Below are positions 21,060 to 32,065 of a stretch of 64,000 nt of DNA, one piece after another (position 1 is the stretch's first letter; the number at the start of each line of letters is the position of its first letter). This DNA is from Malus domestica (lineage: Eukaryota; Streptophyta; Magnoliopsida; Rosales; Rosaceae): contig NC_091674.1 in the NCBI RefSeq assembly GCF_042453785.1, forward strand, positions 21,115,001 through 21,179,000. The letters run 5' to 3'. Below the pieces are notes generated by a model. The model was not told where the DNA came from. It did no database searches and saw nothing but the letters and a program-made list of their open reading frames with translations. A program made the translations under genes and the position numbers.

Positions 21060-23336
21060 AATGATGATCCTCTCCGAATTCTCTTTGTGAGGATCTTTGG
21101 AATCTTCGAATTATGTCCGTTTATCGTACATCGTGTGATTAATTTTCGTCAGATACTATTCATATTTAACTTTAAATAGAAATGGTCCATGTGATTGAAA
21201 ATCAATAGAAATGGTCTCTGAGATTGCCCACTATCTATGACTTTGGTCATTCCGTTAAAAACTCTATGGGTAATTTTCAAAGCTTCGTAACTCAATCGAT
21301 TATTAACCAAATTCGACCCATAATATATCAAAATGAAGATAGGAAAGTGTAGAAGAAGATTATACTACGGGTGGGCAAACGGGTCCTGGACCCGCGGGTA
21401 GGGGCAGATCCTTACGGTTCGGGACGGGTCCAAAAATTATAAATACGAAACGGGACGAGGCGGGCCGGTTTTAAAAATTTGAGAAAACGGGCCCCCAGCC
21501 CAGACCGTTCTCTACCCTCTCTACTATCTCTTTTTTTTTTTGTCAAAGATACATCTCAGACCCCCACCCAATTGGGCCAATTCACTCTACTCTTCGTCTC
21601 TCCCCTCACATCACCTTCTCTTTCTATCCCGACTCCGACTCTCCTCCCTCGATCTCTCATCCTTGCATCTTCTTTCCTTTCTCGTCTCAGACCTCTCTCA
21701 AGCCCAGGCTCCCATCTCAAACCTCAATCTCGACCACTCCTTCTTCTGACATGCTGCAGATGCACTTCTACGAGACCTGTGACGATCAACACAGTCTTCA
21801 AGTTTCACAAGCTGCTGGCCGGACTCAACCTTGTTTGACTCGTTGGAGGGGTCGGCAAACATGCAGGATAAGGTGATGTTGGAGGTTTATTTGGGGAAGC
21901 AAATCTACAATCTTGGTGGCGTGCGAACGGTTGGACCAGGTGGAGAGGTACAATCACCATCGTGGCATCCTCTCCTAACTCTCCATCGTGGCATCCCTAG
22001 GTAATTTATAAATTAGGGTTTCTGATTTAGGAAATTAGGGTTTTTTATTTAGGAATTTAGGGTTTTTTATTTATGTGGGTTTCTGATTTTGTTTTGATTC
22101 ATCAACTGATGTGATTTGTAATTGCGAGGGTGGAGGTCTTGGATCCGTGGAAAGATGACGTCTTTGGTTCGATTTGCCGATTTGAACAATTTGATTATTT
22201 GTGAGATTGATTTGATGTAGTTTTGTGCGTAAGAGTAATGGGTTCTGTTTGAAACTATGGATCTAGGATTTCATGGTTTGCTTATTTCGGGACATGCATG
22301 GAAGTTAACATGTGCGGAGTATACATAAATGTTTGTAGGATTTGTTTTTTTGTGTTCTGAGTAGTGCAAATGAGGGTCTAAAATTGTTGGTTTTGCTTTT
22401 GCTTCTGCTCAGCATATCGAGGCAGTTCCAAAACCGAATAAAAATCCAAAACCGAATAAAAAAAAAAAGTAATTGGACCCGTGAACTCGTCCCGAACCGG
22501 CCCGTTTGAAACGGGCCAGGTTAGGTTCGGTTCCCAAACTCAAAACCCTTCTACCCGGCCCGGGCCGGCCCTAGATTATACCTATTTGAAAGCCCAATGA
22601 TTGCCGGAGATGGCTGGAAAATAGCCTGAAGGGTGACAAGTCCGCGGGAAAACTGGAAAACTCGTCAGAAACTGGGTAAATTTTAAATGTTCATAACTTA
22701 TTCAATACTCAACGAAATCGAGTGATTCAAAAACAAAAATCATACTTCTCGATGAGACGAAGATAATGGTACCTTTCTTGACGGCTAACTCGCCATGGTT
22801 GTCCAAAAAAGTGCTCAAAAGTGACTAACCATTTTTGAGTTAGCCACTTTCAAGCAGTTTTTCGGCCAAACCACAGAGATTTATCCGTCGATAAATGTAT
22901 CATTCTCTTCGTCTAGTCGAGAAGTATGATTTTTGTTTTTGAATCACTTGATTTTATTGAGTATTGAAGAAGTTATGAACGTTTAAAGTTTACCCAGTTT
23001 CCAGCGAGTTTTCTAGTTTTCCAGTAAACCAGTCACCTTTCAGGCTATTTTTCAGCCATCTCGGATAACCATTGGGCTTCAGAAACGATTGAGTTACGAA
23101 GCTTTGAAAATTGCCCGAAGAGTTTTTAGCGGAATGACCAAAATCATGGATGGTGGACAATCTCATAGACCATTCTATTGATTTTCAATCTCAGGGACCA
23201 TTTCTATTGATTATGCAAATCTTAGGGACCATTTTGGCTATTTAGCATTTTCTAGCCGCACGATGTACAATAAATGGATACAATTTGAGAATCCCCAGGA
23301 TCTTTACAAAGAGGATCCGGGGAGGATCCTCAATTC
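21060..23336. mobile_element. Mutator-like fold-back element, split by a hAT element
   Basis: Perfect 9-bp duplications AATTTAACG flank it (21051-21059 and 23337-23345). Outside the hAT insert the element is nearly all palindrome: the left arm (21060-21357 plus 22582 to about 22815) pairs with the right arm (about 22835-23336). Its ends carry the GGATCCTC motif of the MITEs at 539-741 and 23346-23518. Without the insert it is about 1.06 kb. No transposase. Transcripts would form a long hairpin. Confidence 0.85.
21366..22573. mobile_element. Non-autonomous hAT element (1,208 bp) in the fold-back element
   Basis: Perfect 8-bp duplications GATTATAC at 21358-21365 and 22574-22581. The ends are TACGGGTGGGCAAACGGG and, inverted, TAGGGCCGGCCCGGGCCGGG. 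The 8-bp duplication and the TAGGG..GGGC type of end indicate hAT. No transposase was recognised; the frame at 21479-21838 is Ser/Leu/Pro-rich low-complexity sequence. Confidence 0.85.
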
Positions 23337-23345
23337 AATTTAACG

Positions 23346-23518
23346 GATTAGGATTCTCACATCGTACATCGTACTGTCAAAATTTATTTTAAATTATTTA
23401 TTAAAAATTAAATATAAACATTACCTAACGAAAACTGACCGCACGATGTACGATGAATGAACACGATTAATTGATCCTCTAGATTCCCACAAAGAGGTCC
23501 GGAGAGGATCCTCATCCC
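23346..23518. mobile_element. Second Mutator-like MITE abutting the first
   Basis: A 173-bp relative of the 539-741 element with 'catcgtacatcg' in the left arm and its inverse in the right arm, ending GGATCCTCATCCC. It shares AATTTAACG (23337-23345) on the left and has AATTTAATC (23519-23527) on the right. The two elements therefore sit side by side at one target. Confidence 0.7.
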
Positions 23519-23597
23519 AATTTAATCACTTCATTTCATTGGAAGCATCCACCACTCCTACCGCCAACACTTTTGTCATAATTCATAAGGGCACATC

Positions 23598-24560
23598 TAG
23601 GGATGGGCAAATATCCACGGGTATGGGTAACTACGGTTATCCACCATTTAAAATTCACGGTTATGGTTATGGGTAACTGTTTAAACAAATAAATGGTTAT
23701 GGGTATAACCATTTACCTGTGAAATTTAAATTGACGGTTATGAGGATTATTTGCGATTATAAATGGGTACCCATTTGACCGTTTATTTTAATAAGTGTAA
23801 AATTTAAAGAAAAAACTAAAAACCCTGAAATTAATTGGGATACTAATCCAATTTACATTTATGTAGGTCTTTTTCGGTGACAATGAGTCGATGAGACTTT
23901 GTGATTAGACAGACTAAAGCATTAGAGTACTCGAAAGTTTAGCGCTATAAACTATGTGGTAATGGGAATTTGGAAAGTTTCAACATCTTTGTTTTTTGAT
24001 TAATTTTTGCTAGTTATACTTGTATGGATTAGAAAAGACTATGATACTTTACAACATTTAAGCTCAAATCCGTTGAACCGAAGCAATCATGATCGTAGGT
24101 AGTAGCCCCATTGAACATGTCCTAATCCTTACTCATACCTCTATCTCTACTTGGGTTTTGGATAGGTGATGCCCAAAGGGTTTTCACATTGTTGAGCATT
24201 GATGAATTTGAACAAACCCGTAATACTACCAGAAGCTTTGACAAACAATGTTCAAGTCTTTTCCATACATTGCTTTATCTGCATAAACTTAGTCCACAAT
24301 GGCAGCTGATGAACATTTTATTTCTATTTACCTATAAATGGGTAAAAAACAGTAAACGGGTAAATGATTAAATGAGTATCCGGTTACGGTTACATGGGTA
24401 CGCGGTTATGAGTACGGTTAACTGTTTATAAATGGTTATGGGTATGAAAATAATTGTTTATGCAATTACCGAACGGGTAAACAGTTATGCAGATAAAGAC
24501 TTAAACGGTTTTGAGTAATACCCGTGGTTACCCGTCCTTTATAACCATTGTTCATCCCTA
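23598..24560. mobile_element. Non-autonomous hAT element (963 bp)
   Basis: Begins TAGGGATGGGCAAATATCC and ends TTGTTCATCCCTA, an inverted pair of hAT type. The subterminal regions are full of 'gggta'/'taccc' repeats typical of this class. The 8-bp flanks GGCACATC and AACACACC match only in part, so the insertion is old. Confidence 0.7.
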
Positions 24561-24576
24561 AACACACCTTGTGGAA

Positions 24577-24720
24577 GAGGTGATTGGACCCACAAATCTA
24601 CAACTTACAGATTCCCAATGGTCCAATTTAACCACCTCATTTCATTGGGAGGAAATCACTAGTCCTACCCCAACACTTCTATCCTAATTCATATGGGCAC
24701 ACCTTGTGCAAGAGAAGAAA
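24577..24720. repeat. Second copy of a tandemly duplicated target segment
   Basis: This stretch ('acagattcccaatggtccaa' through 'aattcatatgggcacacc') repeats the sequence that flanks the Mutator-like elements: 21010-21055 on their left and 23519-23597 on their right. The host DNA was duplicated in tandem, and the first copy was then filled with transposons. Confidence 0.75.
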
Positions 24721-24993
24721 CATAAATAAGGTCAACGATAAGGTCAGCTAGTAAGACAAATGTCAGTGAAGCAGGATAGAGACTTACATTTCATCCTCGA
24801 CTTTTAAATAATAATATAATGTCAAGCAGAAAGTTAATATATAAAATATTGTATTATTGGTCAGGATATGCGAGAAAGTTAATATATAAAATGTCTTTGG
24901 ATGTAAGTCTTTCCCGTCAACTAGCCAAATCACGTGTCCCATAATTGTGATCAATATAGCAATTCATTTGCCTTGCTCCTAACATTTCAGAAA

Positions 24994-25190
24994 GGAATTG
25001 GATCATGTTCTGAGCTTGGGCTCAGGAGACTCCTGATCAACACATAAGAGCCATTGAATTTTGATCTAACGGCTACAAATATAAAGTCCTTTAAAAATTA
25101 TAATAATTGTAACTGCTAGATCAAAATCTAATGACCCTTATGTGTTGGTCATGAGGCTCTGACCCCAAGCTTAGGACAAGATCCAATTCC
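24994..25190. mobile_element. Mutator-like palindromic MITE (197 bp)
   Basis: Perfect 9-bp duplications TTTCAGAAA at 24985-24993 and 25191-25199. The arms are inverted copies starting GGAATTGGATC and extending through 'cttggg' and 'acacataag'. No coding capacity. Confidence 0.9.
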
Positions 25191-25275
25191 TTTCAGAAAA
25201 GTCTTTATTTATTTGGTTGGTACTTTTGCAAAGTGGTTGAAATTATATAAAAACAAAGGCCATAACCTGGGATAT

Positions 25276-26014
25276 TAGGGGTGGTTAGTATGAGATCTCA
25301 AATTGAAAATGGGATCCCGAATCTCAAACCAAAAATTTTTAGGACATGAATTTGAAGATCAATCCCGAACCGAAATTTCGGTATTCCTAATTTTCGAGAT
25401 TCCCGAAATGTTTTCGGTATTTCGGGATTGGATTTTGGGTTTTTGGGTTGAAATTTGAGATTTTTATTGGATGTGGGCTAAAATTTGGGTTTTTTTTACC
25501 TCATATTAATTTAAGTTTTTTAATTGAAATCTAGCCCACATAAAAAAAATCTCAAATTTTAGGTTTTTTTATCTCATATTAACCAAATGTGGGCTACAAT
25601 TTGGGCTTTTGGTATTTGGAAATGTTCCCCAATTTCATATTAAATGAAATTTGAGTTTTTTTATCTCATATTAATTTGAAATTTCACACCAATTGAAATG
25701 CCAACTCATTCATACTTAAGCCAAATTGATGTTCCAAACTACTTAATTTCATACTTCTATTTCTAATTAGTTTATTATCAAACCACTTAAATTCAACATT
25801 TAACATGTATGCAACCAAAATAAATATATATATTTTTCAGTTTGGTTCGGGATTCTCGAACTATTAAATATGTAATCTCAATTCTCGTGCTAAAAGGTTC
25901 GGGATCAATTCAATATTGATCCCGAAAATTTTGGTATTATCGGTTGAGGAATTTTTCAGAATGGGATTGGGATTTTGTTGGTTTGGGACTTTTCGGGAAA
26001 ATTTTCTAGCCATA
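25276..26014. mobile_element. hAT-like element upstream of the YSL gene
   Basis: Begins TAGGGGTGGTTAGTATGAG and carries many 'cgggat'/'atcccga' motifs in both orientations. The right end (TTTTCTAGCCATA) is mirrored by the copy at 35690-35812, where it reads TTTCTATCCCTA. A clean 8-bp duplication was not found. The right part is shared by both YSL blocks, so it inserted before the block was duplicated. Confidence 0.55.
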
Positions 26015-26112
26015 GATATTTCTACACTTTGTGGTTTTGGAATTTGTAGGCTTGTGAGCAGAGTAAAATGACGAGGATAGACCCGTCCAAGTACTAATTT
26101 CTGCACTTTGTG

Positions 26113-26121
26113 GGCTATATA
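26113..26121 (+). promoter_or_regulatory. TATA box of the intact YSL gene
   Basis: CTATATATA lies about 70-80 bp before the start codon. The same box with the same flanks is at 35938-35946 in the duplicated copy. Confidence 0.6.
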
Positions 26122-26189
26122 TATTCATCAAGGAAGCATCCTTTTCTTGTTCCCATTGCCTGACAAACAAGCAACAGGACTGTGAAGCC

Positions 26190-28912
26190 ATGAACATGGA
26201 GCTGGAAGCAAGGGAGAAGAAGGAGATAGAGAGGGATGACATGGAAGAAGAGACAATAGTTCAATCCGAGGGGCCGGTTGGGACAATCCTTCCATGGACA
26301 CAGCAGCTAACATTCCGAGGAGTCGTTGCGAGCATAGTGATTGGAATGGTGTACAGTGTGATAGCCATGAAGCTAAACCTCACAACTGGGATTGTTCCTA
26401 ATCTCAATGTCTCTGCTGCTCTCCTCGCGTTCGTGTTCATCCGAACGTGGACGAACCTGCTCAAGAAGGCGGGATTTAATTCGAAACCCTTCACTCGGCA
26501 GGAGAATACTATGATTCAGACTTGTGCAGTTGCTTGTTATAGTATTGCTGTGGGAGGTACTTTTATTTTTCTTTATATATTATATTAATTTGTAAATTAA
26601 TGTTTCTTAAACAGTATATAACTTTATACTTTCTTTGTTAAACAGGTGGATTTGCGTCTTATTTGTTGGGATTAAACAAGAAGACATATCTTCTGTCCGG
26701 TGTGAACACAGAAGGAAACCCTGCAACTGCTGTTAAGGAACCTGGGCTTGGTTGGATGATAGGCTTCCTTTTTCTAGTCTGTTTTGTTGGCCTTTTTGTC
26801 TTGATTCCTCTAAGAAAGGTACTGATTTTATAGTCTTTGTTTCTTTTTTTCTTATCTCGTTACTATCGAGCGATATTGGGAAGATTCAAACTCAGGACCC
26901 TTGGGTTAGGGTAAATGATGTTAATCCCTTGAGAATTCAAACTCACGATCTCCGATTCAGGAAATGAGTTAATCACTTGAGCTGTAAGCTCCTTGCCGTC
27001 TTCAGTTACTTGTTCGACTAAAGATTTCGAGGAGATGAATATGGTTTATTTTTCCTTTTAAGTAGATTTTTATATGGATTTTTTGTTTATTCACAGATTA
27101 TGATAGTTGACCTGAAGTTGACTTATCCAAGTGGTTTGGCAACTGCGGTTCTCATCAATGGCTTCCATACTCAGGGAGATAAAATGGCTAAGTAAACATC
27201 TACCAACACTTCCCCTTATCTCTCCTTTGAAAGCCATATATGTTTTTCTTAATAGAAATGATATTAAAACTAGGTGCATATGTGCTGCTCTAACCAATGT
27301 AGTTACGCCACGTCTGCTCTTAAAAAGCCGTATTAGAAGCAAAATTCAACACAAGTTATGATCATTTGCAGGAAGCAAGTACATGGCTTCATGAAGTATT
27401 TTTCTGTCAGCTTCCTGTGGGGATTCTTCAAGTGGTTTTACAGTGCTAGAGCAGAATGTGGATTCTCACAATTCCCCACGTTCGGATTGCAAGCTTGGAA
27501 AAACACGTACGAAAAATCGATCATTCATTTGTTTCTCCCTGCTTCTGCTTGCTGTTAGCGATCCTTTATAATTTGCTGCTATCTGTTGCAGGTTCTACTT
27601 CGATTTCGGCATGACCTTCGTCGGAGCAGGCATGATATGTTCACATCTAGTAAACCTGTCCTTACTTTTCGGGTCTGTGCTCTCTTTCGGTGTACTGTGG
27701 CCGCTCATAGGCCGGCGTAAAGGACATTGGTTCCCGGAGAGTTTAGACGAAAGCAACATGAAGGGTTTGTATGGTTACAAGGTTTTTCTCGCAGTTGCCC
27801 TAATCCTTGGTGACGGGCTTTACAATTTCGTCAAGATTCTGGTTTGCACCATTGTTAATATTTATGTCAGATTGAAAAACAAGAATCTCCAATTGGGTAA
27901 TAAAATCAGCCTCTTAATTTCCTTTTGTTTCATGCTGCTGTGCTGTGTTGTTTTAGTTAAAGTTTTTGCTAATCAGCTTCTTCTCGCTGCAGATGTCGAG
28001 GGCAAGGTGAAGCCGATCGAAAAAAAACAAAACGAAATCTTCCTCAGTGAAAACATCCCTACGTGGCTTGCAGTCACCGGATACGTTGTCTTTTCCATCA
28101 TTTCTGTCATCGCGATCCCGATGATGTTCCCGGAGCTCAAATGGTATTATGTTATAGTAGCCTACATAGTTGCTCCATCTCTTGCATTCTGCAACGCTTA
28201 TGGAGCTGGTCTAACCGATCTAAACATGTCCTACAACTATGGAAAAGTTGCCCTCTTTGTGCTGGCAGCAATGACGGGAAAAGAGCACGGTGTGGTGGCG
28301 GGGCTTGCGGGCTGCGGCCTCATCAAATCGGTCGTCAACGTGGCATGTATTCTGATGCAAGATCTCAAGACAGCCCATCTGACTTTCACCTCTCCCAGGG
28401 CAATGTTTGTGAGCCAAGCCCTTGGCACTGCACTAGGCTGTGTGATAGCTCCTCTCAGCTTCTTCCTATTCTATAAGGCGTTCGATGTGGGAAACCCGCA
28501 CGGAGAATTCAAGGCTCCTTTCGCCTTGATCTACAGAAACATGGCGATCCTAGGCGTGCAAGGCTTCTCGGCGCTGCCTCAGCATTGCCTCCAGCTCTGC
28601 TACGGCTTTTTTGCTTTCGCGGTGCTAGTCAACATAGTCAGAGATTTTTCACCGAAGATCGGAAAATGGATGCCACTTCCGATGGTCATGGGCGTTCCAT
28701 TTCTCGTCGGGGCATACTTTGCCATAGACATGTGCATAGGGAGTCTGATTGTGTTTGTATGGCACAAGATTAACAGCAAGAAGGCTGTGCTAATGGTTCC
28801 GGCGGTTGCTTCTGGATTGATTTGCGGGGAAGGGTTGTGGACTCTCCCCGCATCGGTTCTTGCTCTGGCCAAAGTAAAACCCCCAATGTGCATGAAATTT
28901 TTGGGTTCCTAG
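26190..28912 (+). CDS. YSL: Yellow stripe-like (YSL) metal-nicotianamine transporter
   Basis: Six exons: 26190-26556, 26646-26818, 27097-27191, 27372-27506, 27592-27896 and 27993-28912 (TAG), all with GT/AG sites and matching phases. They give 664 aa from the first ATG, or 662 aa from 26196; the duplicated copy keeps only the second ATG, so 26196 may be the ancestral start. YSL proteins of the oligopeptide transporter (OPT) family move iron, zinc or copper chelated to nicotianamine across membranes. The N-terminus is acidic and cytosolic-like; many hydrophobic segments follow from about residue 45. Family blocks seen: [79 protein letters not shown] and a C-terminal [20 protein letters not shown]. 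Length and blocks fit the YSL1/2/3 clade best. No break was seen. Confidence 0.93.
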
Positions 28913-29293
28913 AGTGAAAAGGCTTTATATATGCATATATATATCTGTGGTTAGTGAGAAATGGGTAAAAAAAACTAAAGGGCACATCATAGCAATTAGT
29001 ATTTAGTATAGGGAAGAATGGTAGCAAGTTGTATCCGATCCTACACAATAAAAATTTATTCTTGTCACCGAAAACCGAAGGAATCCGAGGTAAAACTTAA
29101 GAAGAGATACAAAAAGTGGTTCAACAGAGTGAAATCTGACTATGCAAAGAAAAATTGTATTGTTCGTGTCAAAAAATTCGTAATATACAGAGTTTATTCA
29201 AACGAGTCATTCTCAATCGTAAAATTATACATCACTCGAAGCAAAATCAAGGAACTGATGATACATTAAACGAAAAATAAAAACTACGTTAAA
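28913..29293. other. YSL 3' flank, shared by both duplicated blocks
   Basis: This contains the probable 3' untranslated region (with 'tatatatgcatatatatat') and intergenic sequence up to the HLB1-like fragment. It aligns closely with 39145-39536, so it is part of the duplication. No gene of its own. Confidence 0.7.
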
Positions 29294-29634
29294 TCAGCCT
29301 GTTACAATACCTGCCAGAACATCACTCTTACCCCGCGCATAGATAGTGTAGACTAGACAGATTGCATCAAGCCATTCATCAAGGAATTCTCATGAATCAG
29401 CAACCTGGAGGTTGAACATTCGCATTAGAATCAGTTTTCATATAGAAATGCAATGTTTTAAGTCCAGTTTTTATGCACTTGACAGACCGCCGAAAGTTTT
29501 TTATGATTTGTTGCCATCACAAAGAACAAAAGAACTTCTCTTCAAATAAAATTTTTTATCTGTTACAAGGGGCATTCCTTAGCAGATAGACGGGTCCATG
29601 AATTGTATCAATGCAGAGGCCTGGTGGTAAAGTC
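29294..29634 (-). pseudogene. HLB1-like 3' fragment (last exon and part of the one before)
   Basis: 29294-29404 copies the last exon of the TPR gene at 39537-45198 but has TGA where the intact gene has TGG in the [11 protein letters not shown] motif. 29583-29634 copies part of exon 13 with a short deletion and a lost donor site. It stops at 29634, where the copia LTR begins. It is the end of the duplicated YSL block and is not functional. Confidence 0.9.
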
Positions 29635-30034
29635 TGTTAGTGTTTGAGCTACTTTTGTGCTAAATCTCTCTATGTATTTGTAATCAATTCAACAACTAAT
29701 TGAAATGGATTCAAAGCTTGAATATCAGAGATGAACTTTTGGGGAAGAAGGAGTATGTTGCTTCCTCGAATCTATGTTGGATTTGTTGCATAAAACTCGG
29801 CTACAAACCAGCTATATAGCCATTGCCAACACACCAAAGCATCATGACTATGCTCACGTGCAACTTACATGGTTTCACTTAACATATAACAAACTGCACA
29901 TGTGTCAAGTTATACACCATTGAGATGATATAATTTTGACCATTTATTACAAATATATAAACTTAGCAAAGAACAACACTTGGACATTTTCAACCTTGAA
30001 TGCTTGATCCAGCTGCCATGCTTATGCTCCAACA
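29635..30034 (-). repeat. Copia 3' LTR
   Basis: On the minus strand it begins TGTTGGAGCATAAGC right after the polypurine tract AGAAGGGAG and ends CTAACA, as LTRs start TG and end CA. Length 400 bp. No second LTR was found, so its age cannot be read from LTR divergence. Confidence 0.75.
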
Positions 30035-30099
30035 CTCCCTTCTAAGCTAGTAACTGGTTTAACTCAAAGCTTCTCTCTGAGTGTGCAGAATCGATCTTT

Positions 30100-31690
30100 T
30101 GGCAAGGCCTTGGTGAAAATATTTGTAAGTTGATGTTCAGACTTGCAATAGATTAGCTTGATGATGTTTGACTACAATGCTTCTCGAATGTAATGATATC
30201 TTCTTCCAATGTGCTTTGTTCTTTGATAGAACACATGATTTCTTGTCATAGCAATGGCAAATGTATTGTCACAGTAGAAAGGAGTACCTTCAGTTTGTTC
30301 TTCACCAAAATCTTGAACCTCAACTACACCGCTTGAATGGTTGCTTCAGTTGCATTCATGTACTCCGCTTCAGCTGTTGACAGAGCCACATTATGTTGTT
30401 TAACCGAGGCCCAAGAGAAAACCCCACTTCCAAAAGAGAAAGCATATCTAGATGTGCTTTTCATATCGTTTCATTCCCACTCCAATCACTATCACAATAC
30501 CCTATGAGAATTGATTCTTTGCCTTTCTCATACTCAATCTCATAGTCTAATGTGCCTTGTATATATCTAAGAACCCTCTTTGCTGCTCTCAAATGCTTCT
30601 TTGATGGTCCATGCATGAATCTAGCCAGTAGACTAGCTGCAAACATAATGTCTGGTCTTGTTGCAGTTAACTACAACAGACTTTCAACCAATTGCCTATA
30701 TACATTCTCATTTGTTTTCTCACATTCATCCTCTTTCTTAAGCTTGTCACTCGCCACCAATGGAGTGCTAACAGGCTTGCAATCCTTCAATCCAAATTTT
30801 TGTAGCAAACTAACTGCATATTTCCTTTGATTAATGAAGATTCCAAATTCAAATTGTAATATTCCCATGCCAAGAAAGTGATATAACAGAAATTTGTCAT
30901 TTCATATATGTTCATCATGTTAGACTTGAACTCTTCTAACAACTCAGTGTTGCTACCTGTGTAGATAATGTCATCTACATAGATAGAGACAATAATGCTT
31001 TCACTTTCTCCCCTTGACTTCATATACAAGGTTGCCTTACTTGGACTTTTAGTGAATCTAGAATTGTGCAAATGAGTATCAGTTTCTTCATACCATGCCC
31101 TTGTGGCTTGCTTTAATCCATACAAGGCCTTTTTCAGTTTATACGCTTTGTCTTCTGCACCCTGCACTACAAATCCCTCAGGTTGATCAATGTAAACTTC
31201 CTTTTGCAACACTCCATTAAGAAAAGCTGATTTGACATCAAGTTGAAATAACTTCCACTTCTTTTGAGCTGCTAAGGCAATGAGAGTCCTAATGGTATCC
31301 AATCTTACAACAGAAGCAAATGTTTCATTGAAATCAACACCAAGCTTTTGTGTATAACCATTGGCAACAAGTCTTGCCTTGTGCTTCTGAATTGTCCCAT
31401 CCAGATTCAATTTGGTCTTGTATATCCACCTCACTCCAACAATAGGTTTGACTGATGGTCTATCAACCAAATTTCCAGGTCTTGTTTTTCTTTATCATCT
31501 TTATTTCAGCATTCATTACTTTCATCCAAGCTACATCAGTGGATGCATCAATGTAGCATTCTGGTTCAATCATGCTAACATTGCATCTAGCATATATTTC
31601 ACTTTGTGACTTTTCTTTAACTGGTGTGGTATTGGCAAAACTAGATTCACCACTCTCAGTTTGAGAATCAATGACCCTTTGAGTAATACA
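30100..31690 (-). pseudogene. Copia reverse transcriptase and RNase H region, broken
   Basis: The RVT_2 domain reads from about 31470 leftward: VRWIYKTKLNLDG, HKARLVANGYTQ, FQLDVKSAFLNG and the YVDD active-site motif. RNase H follows at about 30646-30120 with [27 protein letters not shown] and an AEAEY motif. A frameshift near 30870 and stops in the RNase H part break the frame. It copied retrotransposon RNA into DNA when intact. Confidence 0.85.
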
Positions 31691-31947
31691 TGTTGGAAAA
31701 TTAGTTATTATTTTACTATTGTTTATGATATTGTTGTGGGCCAAGGATATCAAAGTTTCTTGCCCGTCTAGGATTAGGGTTTTGCTTTAGTTTTCACTAT
31801 ATATAGGAGTGATTGTATTAGTTTATCTGATTAAGTTATTCACAATGTAACCTCTCTTGGAGTTTTGTAGCCGTTTCGGCATTTTCGTTTATTTAATAAT
31901 ATTCTTATTTTGGTAGTCTTGTTCGTTGCACACTCTGATATTCAACT
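31691..31947. mobile_element. Short solo LTR in the copia element (257 bp)
   Basis: Begins TGTTGGAAAATTAG and ends ATATTCAACT, flanked by 5-bp duplications ATACA at 31686-31690 and 31948-31952. The last base is T where A is expected. It carries a TATA-like TATATATAGGAG. It is inserted in the coding strand of the copia element. Confidence 0.7.
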
Positions 31948-32065
31948 ATACAGTCACTTCCTTCTATTTGAATGTCATCTCTCAGTGGTAATGGATCAAT
32001 CTCAGGTAAATTCAAAATGACAGGAAATGATAGTTTCTCACCATTTTTTGCATTCCAACTCCAAG

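Noticed and set aside
28063-28476. Second frame inside YSL exon 6
   Set aside because: Off-frame shadow of the transporter; also present in the pseudogene copy because of sequence identity.
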